Source of the DNA: JAAYSA01 sp035367155
GTDB taxonomy: Bacteria > Bacillota_I > Bacilli_A > RFN20 > CAG-826
NCBI GenBank assembly: GCA_035367155.1
Contig: DAOSJI010000001.1
Location: 90,852-154,851, forward strand
Direction of reading: 5' to 3'
Length of the DNA stretch: 64,000 bases
The translations under genes were made by a program, and so were the position numbers. Of the stretch, positions 34,343-42,268 are shown in pieces (the first letter of the stretch is position 1; every line of letters begins with the position of its first letter). The notes under the pieces are model-generated. The model did not search any database. It worked only from the letters and a program-made list of their open reading frames with translations, and was not told where the DNA came from.

Positions 34343-36508
34343 TTATTCCTTAACTTCGACTTCTTTTTTATCTTCTTCTACAGCTTCTTTCGCTATTTCT
34401 TCTTTAACTTCTTTCTCTACTTCTTCCTTAACTATTTCCTTAGTTTCCTTCTCAGCTTCTTCCTTAACTACTTCGTTAGTTTCCTTTTTAGCTTCTTCCT
34501 TAACGTCTTTTTTTACTTCTTTCTTAACTCCAAGAATTTCCCTAACTTTATTAGCTAGGGCTTCAGGTGTATATTCTAAAGATTCTAAAACATCTTTCAT
34601 TGGGGCACTTAAACCAAAACGATTGATTGTAAAGGTATGTTTTGCAAATTCATGCCAGCCAAATGGAGAAAGTAGTTCAATAGCTATTCGTTTATTATAA
34701 TCTTTGCCTAAAACTTCATTAATATAGTCTTCATCTTGAGTTTTAAATACTTCCATACTTGGAAGAGAAACAACTCGAACATCAATCTTATCTTTAAGAA
34801 GTTCTTCTTTAGCTTTTAAGGCAAGACTAACTTCGCTTCCTGTTGCAATAAGGGTAAAATCTAGTTTTTTAACTTCTTTACTAATAACATAGCCACCTTT
34901 ACTTGCATCATTATAATTTGAACCAACTAAAGTTGGTAAGTTTTGACGGCTCAATATTAGTGCTGTAGGTGTTTTCTTACTTAGAATCGCTTGTTTCCAT
35001 GCTGTAGCAGTTTCTCTAGCATCTGCTGGACGCCAGACATTTACATTAGGTATTGCTCGAAGCATCGCAAGTTGTTCAATTGGTTGATGTGTAGGTCCAT
35101 CTTCACCAAGAGCGACAGTGTCATGACTAAATAAATAAATAGCAGGAACTTTTGAAAGAGCAGCAACGCGAATTGCATTTTTCATATAATCACTAAATAC
35201 GAGGAATGTACCTACATATGTTCTAAGTCCGCCGTGAAGTAGCATACCGTTTTGGATTGCAGCCATTGCAGCTTCTCGAATACCAAAGTTAATATTTCGT
35301 CCACCGCGATTTTCTGGAGTAAAATCAGTCCCGCTAAGTCCGCTGATTTTGGTCATTACTGAACTAGCAACGTCTGCTGATCCTCCCATAAGAAAGGGAA
35401 CTTCGTTATGAACCATATTTAAAATTGTGCCACTTGTTTTTCTTGTTGATTCATTAAATCCATCCGTATATTCAGGAATTTCATCAAAAATAAGCTCGTG
35501 ACTATTATCAGAAAATGCGGCCATAAATGCTTTATAAGCGCGGTTATTACTATTTTCTAGATTAGCAATCTTATCATCCCAATCTTTTTGAGCCCTTTTA
35601 GCACGTTCGCCAAATGTCGAGGCAAACTCGCTATAAACTTCATTAGGAATTTCAAAAGGAGCATAGGGATAATTATATGTACCTTTTGCATATGAACCAT
35701 CATCTTGACCAAGTGGGCTACCGTGTACTGCACTTGTGCCAGCTTTTCTTGAACCTTGGCCAATAATAGTTGAAACAATAATTAGCGTTGGTTTTTGTTT
35801 TGAGCGACGTGCTCTAGCAATTTTACGCGTTAAATCTTTTACATTATTGCCGTTTTTAACGACTAAAACATTCCATCCACTTGCTTGAAAACGTTTTTTA
35901 ACATCTTCGCTAAAAGATAAATCAAGAGGTCCATCAAGAGTGACTTTGTTAGCATCATAGAAAACGATTAACCTTTTTAGTTTTTGATGACCTGCAAAAG
36001 AAATTGCTTCTTGTGAGATACCTTCTTGAAGACAACCATCACCAACTAAACAATATGTATAATGCCCAAAAAATGGCACTTCAGGATGTTGAGCTCGAAT
36101 TGCCTCTTCTGCTAGAGCCATCCCAACAGCTTGGGCTAAACCTTGACCAAGTGGGCCAGTTGTTGCATCAACGCCAGGAGTATCAGTTACTTCTGGGTGA
36201 CCAGGAGTAATTGAATTTAATTGACGGAATGCTTTTAAGTCATCCATCGTGATATTATAGCCTGCAAGATGAAGTGTCGAATAAAGTAGAGCACTTGCAT
36301 GACCAGCACTTAAAACAAAACGATCGCGATTAACCCAGTCTGGTTTTTCAGGATTAGCAACAAGATATTTTGTAAAAAGTGTGTATAGAATCGGCGCACT
36401 TCCAATCGCCATTCCAGGGTGACCACTGTTAGCTTTGTTTGTTACATCAATAACAAGAGCACGTATTGCATTAACTGAAAGTGGTGCTTGTAAAATTGGT
36501 TTTGACAT
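34343..36508 (-). CDS. tkt: Transketolase with a repetitive Lys/Glu tail
   Basis: Non-oxidative pentose phosphate enzyme (thiamine diphosphate). Core motifs: NKANSGHPGMAIGSAP, GPLGQGLAQAVG, the ThDP motif VGDGCLQEG with later YDANKVTLDG, and HDTVALGEDGPTHQP in the second half. The enzyme proper ends near residue 660, around VREILGV. It is followed by about 60 residues of almost only Lys, Glu, Val and Ala, arranged as 12-residue repeats such as VVKEEAEKETKE. Such a tail is unusual for transketolase. It is in frame and its nucleotide repeats are exact enough to suggest recent expansion. Confidence 0.95.
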   Translation of the reverse strand: MSKPILQAPLSVNAIRALVIDVTNKANSGHPGMAIGSAPILYTLFTKYLVANPEKPDWVNRDRFVLSAGHASALLYSTLHLAGYNITMDDLKAFRQLNSITPGHPEVTDTPGVDATTGPLGQGLAQAVGMALAEEAIRAQHPEVPFFGHYTYCLVGDGCLQEGISQEAISFAGHQKLKRLIVFYDANKVTLDGPLDLSFSEDVKKRFQASGWNVLVVKNGNNVKDLTRKIARARRSKQKPTLIIVSTIIGQGSRKAGTSAVHGSPLGQDDGSYAKGTYNYPYAPFEIPNEVYSEFASTFGERAKRAQKDWDDKIANLENSNNRAYKAFMAAFSDNSHELIFDEIPEYTDGFNESTRKTSGTILNMVHNEVPFLMGGSADVASSVMTKISGLSGTDFTPENRGGRNINFGIREAAMAAIQNGMLLHGGLRTYVGTFLVFSDYMKNAIRVAALSKVPAIYLFSHDTVALGEDGPTHQPIEQLAMLRAIPNVNVWRPADARETATAWKQAILSKKTPTALILSRQNLPTLVGSNYNDASKGGYVISKEVKKLDFTLIATGSEVSLALKAKEELLKDKIDVRVVSLPSMEVFKTQDEDYINEVLGKDYNKRIAIELLSPFGWHEFAKHTFTINRFGLSAPMKDVLESLEYTPEALANKVREILGVKKEVKKDVKEEAKKETNEVVKEEAEKETKEIVKEEVEKEVKEEIAKEAVEEDKKEVEVKE
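34385..34510 (-). repeat. 36-bp tandem repeats encoding the tkt tail
   Basis: The motif TTCTTCC recurs at 34421, 34457 and 34493 (and TTCTTTC at 34385), giving a 36-bp period. Adjacent copies differ at only a few bases. Each copy encodes one 12-residue Lys/Glu-rich unit of the transketolase tail. Confidence 0.8.
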
Positions 36509-36535
36509 ATCTATTCCTCCTTTAGATGTATGTTT

Positions 36536-38269
36536 TTATTCTTTAATCTTGATGTGTAATTCATCAAGTTGTTCTTTAGTTACTGGTCCTGGTTCTTCAC
36601 TCATTGGACAAACTGCTGCAACATTTTTAGGGAAAGCAATAACATCGCGAATGTTATCAGTACCGCTAATAATCATCGTTAAGCGATCAAGACCAAAAGC
36701 AATTCCTCCATGAGGTGGGGTACCATATTTTAGTGCTTCAATAAAATAGCCGAATGTATTAGCGATTTCTTCTTCGCTCATACCAAGAATATTAAAGATT
36801 TTTGCTTGTAAATCTTGATCATAAATTCTCATTGAGCCACCGCCAGCTTCATTACCGTTAATAACAATGTCATAAGCTTGCGATAGAACCTTTTCTGGTT
36901 CAGTGTCCAATAGATGAAGATGTTCATCAAGAGGCATCGTAAATTGATGGTGTTCGCTAACAAATTTACCTGTTTCGCTATCTTTACTAAATAGAGGGAA
37001 GCGATAAACCCATAAAAGATCAAATGTTCCAGGCTCAATTAGATTAAGTTGCTTGGCAAAATGGAGTCTAATTGCACCTAAAGCTGTTAAAACATCTCGT
37101 TTTACGTTGCTAAAAGCAACGATAAGAAGATCATCTTCTTTTAAGTTAAGTAACTTAACGAGATCGCTTTTTTCCTTATCTGTTAATAGTTTTGCAAGTG
37201 AGCCACTAAAGTCACCATCATTAAATTTAAGATTTCCAACACTACGGATGTTGTATTTTTGTGAAATTAAGTTTAGTTCATCAAGAGCTTTTCTTGAGGT
37301 AGCTTTTGCTACACCTGGAACAACAATCGTATTAATAAAAGCATGATCTTTAAATAAATTAGCACTTGATGAGGCTAAAACGGACTTAATATCACGAATT
37401 TTAAGTTCAAATCTTGTATCTGGTTTATCTGAACCATAATTTTCCATTGCATCTTTATAAGAAAGGCGTCTAAGTGGAAGTTTCACTTCATATGATGCTA
37501 CTTTCTTAAAGATATGATGGAGTAGTCCTTCCATTATATCTAGGAATTCATCCATTGTTAGAAAACTTGCTTCAATATCAATTTGTGTAAAATCTGGTTG
37601 ACGGTCAGCCCGTAAATCCTCATCACGGAAACAGCGGGCAATTTGATAATAACGTTCAAAACCAGCAATCATTAAAAGTTGTTTGTATGTTTGAGGGCTT
37701 TGCGGTAGAGCATAAAATGATCCTTTATGTAGTCTTGAAGGAACTAAAAAATCACGAGCACCGCCTGGTGTTGATTTAGTTAAAATTGGTGTTTCAATTT
37801 CTAAAAAATCAAGATTATCTAAATATTCCCTCGTAGCTTTTGTAATTGCTGCTCTTGTACGCATATGTTTTTGCATGTTTGGCCGTCTTAAGTCTAAATA
37901 ACGATATTTTAAGCGGACTTCTTCAAGAGCGTCGGTAGTTTCTGCAATGATTAGAGGTGGAGTTTTAGCTCTACTTAAAACTACTACTTTTTCACCTTTA
38001 ATTTCTACTTCTCCAGTAGCAAGTAAGGGGTTAGCTACATCTTTTTTACTAACAACACCTTCAACTTGAATTACATATTCATTACGAATATCAGGTACTT
38101 CAATTTCTTCACTTGCTAAGATAACTTGGATAATCCCAGTTTTATCACGTAAATCGATAAAAACTAGCGAACCTAAGTTCCTTTTTTTACTTACCCATCC
38201 GACAACTTTAACATGTTTTCCAACATCTTTAACGCGGAGAGTACCATTATATATTGAGCGATATTCCAT
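36536..38269 (-). CDS. aspS: Aspartyl-tRNA synthetase
   Basis: Class II synthetase charging tRNA-Asp. It has the N-terminal OB anticodon-binding domain (VKVVGWVSKKRNLGSLVFIDLRD; extract GSLVFIDLRD), motif 2 FRDEDLRADRQPDFTQ, the bacterial GAD insertion domain in the middle, and motif 3 GIAFGLDRLTMI. Length (577 aa) fits the bacterial type. Start overlaps the hisS stop by one base, so it is under the same leader. Confidence 0.96.
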   Translation of the reverse strand: MEYRSIYNGTLRVKDVGKHVKVVGWVSKKRNLGSLVFIDLRDKTGIIQVILASEEIEVPDIRNEYVIQVEGVVSKKDVANPLLATGEVEIKGEKVVVLSRAKTPPLIIAETTDALEEVRLKYRYLDLRRPNMQKHMRTRAAITKATREYLDNLDFLEIETPILTKSTPGGARDFLVPSRLHKGSFYALPQSPQTYKQLLMIAGFERYYQIARCFRDEDLRADRQPDFTQIDIEASFLTMDEFLDIMEGLLHHIFKKVASYEVKLPLRRLSYKDAMENYGSDKPDTRFELKIRDIKSVLASSSANLFKDHAFINTIVVPGVAKATSRKALDELNLISQKYNIRSVGNLKFNDGDFSGSLAKLLTDKEKSDLVKLLNLKEDDLLIVAFSNVKRDVLTALGAIRLHFAKQLNLIEPGTFDLLWVYRFPLFSKDSETGKFVSEHHQFTMPLDEHLHLLDTEPEKVLSQAYDIVINGNEAGGGSMRIYDQDLQAKIFNILGMSEEEIANTFGYFIEALKYGTPPHGGIAFGLDRLTMIISGTDNIRDVIAFPKNVAAVCPMSEEPGPVTKEQLDELHIKIKE

Positions 38270-39582
38270 TAGTTTAACTCCGTTTCTTCTTCATCTTTTG
38301 CTTTTTCATATTGAGCATTAAAAATATTGTCAACTGTCATAAAAACTTCATTTACTGGTACTTCAATTTGTTCTTCAGTTTCAAGATTTTTAATACCAAC
38401 GACTCCTTTACTCATTTCATTTTCGCCTAGAATTACAGCGACTAGTGCATTATCTTTAGCAGCTTTTTTAAAGAGTCGTTTAAATGATTTATCTTCATAA
38501 TTAATATCAGTTCTATAACCGCCACTTCTAAAAACATTAGCAATTAAAAAGGCAAAATCACGAGCCTTTTCGCCACTTGTAATAATAGAAATGTCGATTT
38601 TATATGGATTATCTTGAATAAGTTCTTCATCTTTTAAAACATTAAAGATACGGTCAATACCTAAAGCAAAGCCAACTCCTTCAAGCTCAGGACCATCGAG
38701 TTCTTTTACGAGCCTATCATAGTGACCGCCTCCGCCTAGAGCACCGTAGTCTAAACCAGATTCAGATTCGTAAGCATATTCAAAAATGGTTCCGCTGTAA
38801 TAATCTAGTCCGCGAACTAGTTGTTCCTCTATTACAAAGGGAATTTCGTGTTGCTTTAGTAATTCAAGCACTTTTTCAAAGTGATTTTTAGCATGTTCAC
38901 TTAAATAATCATTTATACTTGGTGCTTTTTTGGCGATTTCTTGATCGCTTGGTACTTTACAATCCAAAATTCTAAGTGGATTAGTTTCGTAGCGATTTTT
39001 ACAATCTGGACACATGTTTTTTAGATGTGAAGCAAAGTAATCTTTTAATGCGATGCGATATTTTTCTCTCGTTTCATTATCACCTAAATTGTTGATTTTA
39101 AGTGTTAATTTATCAAATCCCATTGCTTGAAGTAGTTTATAACCTAAGATAATAACTTCAACATCTTCATATGGAGTTGTTACACCAATTGATTCAACAC
39201 CAAATTGATTAAATTGGCGATAGCGGCCAAGTTGAGGCCTTTCATATCTAAACATTGGCCCCAAATAGCTGATTTTAAGTGGTAAATCGTGTGTTGCATA
39301 GAGTTTATTGCTAATAACACTACGAACAATACCTGCTGTTCCTTCTGGTCTTAGGGTCATTGAACGTTTACCCTTATCGGTAAATGTATACATTTCTTTT
39401 GTTACGATATCGGTTGTATCACCAACACCTCTAGCAAATAATTCAGTAGATTCAAAAATTGGTGTTCGTAAGGGACGAAAACCGTAACAAGTTGCAAAAG
39501 CACCACATAGCATCTCTATTTCTTCAAATAGACGAGCTTCATCAAATATAATGTCATGTGTTCCTTTTGGGCTATTAATCAT
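38269..39582 (-). CDS. hisS: Histidyl-tRNA synthetase
   Basis: Class II synthetase for histidine. Motif 1 region SPKGTHDI, motif 2 FRYERPQLGRYRQFNQFGVE, and the histidine-specific VRGLDYYSGTIFEY and GGGGHYDRL are all present. The C-terminal anticodon domain follows. Length (437 aa) is normal. It is preceded by AAGGAGG and a T-box leader. Confidence 0.96.
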   Translation of the reverse strand: MINSPKGTHDIIFDEARLFEEIEMLCGAFATCYGFRPLRTPIFESTELFARGVGDTTDIVTKEMYTFTDKGKRSMTLRPEGTAGIVRSVISNKLYATHDLPLKISYLGPMFRYERPQLGRYRQFNQFGVESIGVTTPYEDVEVIILGYKLLQAMGFDKLTLKINNLGDNETREKYRIALKDYFASHLKNMCPDCKNRYETNPLRILDCKVPSDQEIAKKAPSINDYLSEHAKNHFEKVLELLKQHEIPFVIEEQLVRGLDYYSGTIFEYAYESESGLDYGALGGGGHYDRLVKELDGPELEGVGFALGIDRIFNVLKDEELIQDNPYKIDISIITSGEKARDFAFLIANVFRSGGYRTDINYEDKSFKRLFKKAAKDNALVAVILGENEMSKGVVGIKNLETEEQIEVPVNEVFMTVDNIFNAQYEKAKDEEETELN

Positions 39583-39599
39583 CTTTTTCCTCCTTGATT

Positions 39600-39794
39600 T
39601 AAAGTAGTTTTTAAGGACGACGTTAGCCGCGGTACCACCTTAATTCGTAATTTATACGCACTTTATAACTTTTTCGCAGTTAACGATTAATAATGCCTCC
39701 CTAGTGTCTAAAATAATTTACCACTTAGGTCTTTTCATCATCCAGACCCTTTCTAAAAAGTAAATAAATGATTTCTAGTTCCTCGGCTAATATG
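39600..39794 (-). ncRNA. T-box leader of hisS-aspS
   Basis: The T-box sequence AAGGTGGTACCGCGG is on the minus strand at 39641-39627, the part that pairs with uncharged tRNA. The upstream 150 nt can form stem I and stems II/III. Between the T-box and the hisS start there is no U-tract. Instead CCTT (near 39615) could pair with the AAGG of the hisS ribosome-binding site, suggesting translational rather than terminator control. I could not place the specifier codon with confidence. Confidence 0.85.
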
Positions 39795-39823
39795 ATTATA
39801 GACTTTTATGTCTATAATAGCAA
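39795..39823 (-). promoter_or_regulatory. Promoter of hisS-aspS leader
   Basis: Minus strand: TTGCTA (39818-39823), 17-bp spacer, TATAAT (39795-39800), immediately upstream of the T-box leader. Confidence 0.75.
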
Positions 39824-39863
39824 TTATGAGGAGAGAAACTTTTTTCAATTTTAAAAAATTAAA

Positions 39864-39892
39864 AAAAGTAGCCTAATTTATAAACTACTTTT
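39864..39892 (-). terminator. Terminator after relA
   Basis: On the minus strand AAAGTAG and CTACTTT arms enclose a 13-nt loop and are followed by a T-run. One arm is the last unit of the 11-bp array. Confidence 0.65.
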
Positions 39893-39933
39893 TATTTACT
39901 ATAAATCAACTTAATAACTACTAATTAATTACT
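39885..39933 (-). repeat. 11-bp-period AGTAR array after relA (five units)
   Basis: Plus-strand CTACT, TTACT, CAACT, CTACT and TTACT start at 39885, 39896, 39907, 39918 and 39929, all exactly 11 bp apart. CTAAT follows in phase at 39940. On the minus strand the units begin just after the relA stop codon. This is the clearest example of the family. Confidence 0.8.
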
Positions 39934-39945
39934 TTATCGCTAATT

Positions 39946-42171
39946 TTAGTTTAAAACTCGTGAAATGTTATAAACAGACTTAACATTTAGTATCACGGCA
40001 AAGATGTTGTTTAACTGTTCTAAGTTGGTAACTAAAATTGTTGCATTAATTGTAGTAGTTCTTGTCGTAGGATGATAGTTAGCCTTAATTGAAGATAAAG
40101 ATATCTTATGTTGGAAGAAACTATTCATAATATCGACTAGTAATTGATCGCGGTCTGTTGCTTTTATTTGAATATCAACTGGATAAATATTATCTGGAGC
40201 ATAAGGATTCCAAGTCACTTCAGTTAATCGTGCTTTACTTTCTTTAATATTAGGACAATCAACTCGATGAACTGTTATACCTTTACCTCGTGTAATATAG
40301 CCAACTATTTCATCACCTGGAATTGGTGTACAGCAATTACCAAGAGTAACTGCAACACTACCTGCACCAGCAACTAAGACAGGATTCTTATTATCGCTTG
40401 TTAAACGATCTTTATCTTTTAAAAGCCGTGTACGATCAACTTTTCGCTCGATTTTTAAGAAATCACATATTTGACCAGGGTTAACATTTTTATTACATAC
40501 TAAAATAAGTAGGTCATCAAAGGAATCGACATTAAAATGTTTTAATACTGCAGGAGTATTAACCTTTTCAATCATTTCTTGTTCATTAAAACCACGTTCT
40601 TTAAAACCATCAACTAATGATTGATGACCTTTAGCAATCTTATTATCTCGCATAAGTTCAGCGTTTTTCCGTTGCAAGAATTTACGGATATTTGATTTTG
40701 CATTATTTGTAACTACAAGATTGAGCCATCCTTCATTAGGACCTAATGAGTTTTTACTAGTTCTGATTTCAACAATATCACCAGTTTTAAGCTGTGTTGA
40801 AAGGGGAACTAGGTTATTATTAACTAATGCACCTACACAAGAATCACCTACTCCTGTATGAATTTTATAGGCAAAATCTAGAGGTGTTGCACCTTGGGGT
40901 AATTCGATTACTTTACCCTTTGGAGTAAAGCAATAAACGGATGTTTCAAAAATTTCTTTAGTTAAGGTATCAACATATTCTTTAGCATCCCCACTTAAAT
41001 CGCGTGAAACACCAACAAAATCACGGAACCAATGAAGTTTCTCTTCGATTTCAAGTTGTTCTCTTTCTGGGTTGTAATTAGTACCTTCTTTATAGGCCCA
41101 GTGAGCCGCTACCCCGCCTTCAGCGATTTTATCCATTTCTTCAGTTCTTATTTGAACTTCAAGAGAATCACCCGCACCAGAAAAGATTGTTGTATGTAAA
41201 CTTTGATACATATTTGATTTAGGGACAGCGATATAATCTTTAAAGCGACCAGGAACTGGTCGATAAGTCGCGTGAATTATACCTAATATTTCATAGCAGT
41301 TCAATTCAGTTTTTGTAATAATTCGAAGGGCCATAATATCGTAGATATGGTCGAATTCGTAATTTTTTTGTTGCATTTTCTTATAAATTGAGAAAATTGA
41401 TTTAACGCGAAACTTCATATCAAAGGGAATATTATTTTGGAAAATAATATCCGCAATTCGCTTTGTGACATCCATTAATGATTTTTGAAGATTACCAGAT
41501 CGCGTTTGAAGTAATTCAATTATTTCATGATAACCATCAGGATCAATATATTTTAAGGCGAGATCTTCCATCTCGCTTTTAATGCTATTCATCCCTAAGC
41601 GAGATGCAATTGGTGCAAAAACTTCCATTGTTTCTTTTGCTATAACAAGTTGTCGTTCAGTAGATAAATAATCAAGTGTCCTCATATTATGGAGACGGTC
41701 GGCAAGTTTAATAATAATTACGCGAATGTCTTTAGCCATTCCAAGGAATATTTTGCGGTGATCTTCATAAACAAAGTCACTATCATCGATTCTACGGCTT
41801 AATTTTAAGCGTTGAATCTTAGTTAAGGAATCAACGATGGTCGCAACATCATCGCCCCAGCGAGCTTTAATTTCGCTTATTTTAACATCTGTATCTTCTA
41901 CTACATCATGAAGAAGAGCAGCAATAATTGTACTAGGACCGGCTTGAAGTTCGCTTACAATATAGGCAACCTCAATAAGATGATAAATATAATCTTCGCC
42001 TGATTTTCGCTTTTGCCCTCCGTGATGAAGTTTAGCAAACTCATAGGCTTCTTCAATTCTTTTGCGGTCTTCCTTATTTTTAATATATTGAAAAAACACT
42101 TCTTGAAGTTCTTCAAAAGAGTGAAGGACAACTGGTGATTTACTTTGTTTTGTTTCGCTAGTTTTACTCAT
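39946..42171 (-). CDS. relA: (p)ppGpp synthetase/hydrolase Rel
   Basis: Bifunctional stringent-response enzyme. The N-terminal HD hydrolase domain is intact (YIYHLIEVAYIV, ALLHDVVEDTD). It is followed by the synthetase domain (YQSLHTTIFSG, VQIRTEEMDKIAEGGVAAHWAYK), TGS domain (TPKGKVIELPQGATPLDFAYKIH; extract PQGATPLDFAYKIH), the Zn-finger/CC region (GNCCTPIPGDEI) and a C-terminal ACT domain. Length (741 aa) and intact HD residues indicate Rel (dual function). Gene order secDF-recJ-relA-hisS-aspS matches Bacillus, without apt. Confidence 0.95.
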   Translation of the reverse strand: MSKTSETKQSKSPVVLHSFEELQEVFFQYIKNKEDRKRIEEAYEFAKLHHGGQKRKSGEDYIYHLIEVAYIVSELQAGPSTIIAALLHDVVEDTDVKISEIKARWGDDVATIVDSLTKIQRLKLSRRIDDSDFVYEDHRKIFLGMAKDIRVIIIKLADRLHNMRTLDYLSTERQLVIAKETMEVFAPIASRLGMNSIKSEMEDLALKYIDPDGYHEIIELLQTRSGNLQKSLMDVTKRIADIIFQNNIPFDMKFRVKSIFSIYKKMQQKNYEFDHIYDIMALRIITKTELNCYEILGIIHATYRPVPGRFKDYIAVPKSNMYQSLHTTIFSGAGDSLEVQIRTEEMDKIAEGGVAAHWAYKEGTNYNPEREQLEIEEKLHWFRDFVGVSRDLSGDAKEYVDTLTKEIFETSVYCFTPKGKVIELPQGATPLDFAYKIHTGVGDSCVGALVNNNLVPLSTQLKTGDIVEIRTSKNSLGPNEGWLNLVVTNNAKSNIRKFLQRKNAELMRDNKIAKGHQSLVDGFKERGFNEQEMIEKVNTPAVLKHFNVDSFDDLLILVCNKNVNPGQICDFLKIERKVDRTRLLKDKDRLTSDNKNPVLVAGAGSVAVTLGNCCTPIPGDEIVGYITRGKGITVHRVDCPNIKESKARLTEVTWNPYAPDNIYPVDIQIKATDRDQLLVDIMNSFFQHKISLSSIKANYHPTTRTTTINATILVTNLEQLNNIFAVILNVKSVYNISRVLN

Positions 42172-42222
42172 TATAAATACCTATTTTAAGTATATCAAAT
42201 TATACATAATTTGTATAAAAAA

Positions 42223-42247
42223 AGAGCCTTTCGAGAAGAAAGGCTCT
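42223..42247 (-). terminator. Terminator of the OB/BIG2 lipoprotein gene
   Basis: AGAGCCTTTC and GAAAGGCTCT form a 10-bp perfect stem, followed by TTTTTTT on the minus strand. Confidence 0.9.
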
Positions 42248-42268
42248 AGTTTTAAGAGTTAATAATTA

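Noticed and set aside
34305..34700. Plus-strand Ser/Leu-rich frame opposite the tkt tail
   Set aside because: It is the reverse complement of the Lys/Glu repeats of transketolase and has no start context of its own.
39885..39933. CRISPR array or MraZ-box cluster
   Set aside because: Units are too short and too closely spaced for CRISPR; MraZ boxes are GTG-containing with a 10-bp period, unlike AGTAR every 11 bp.
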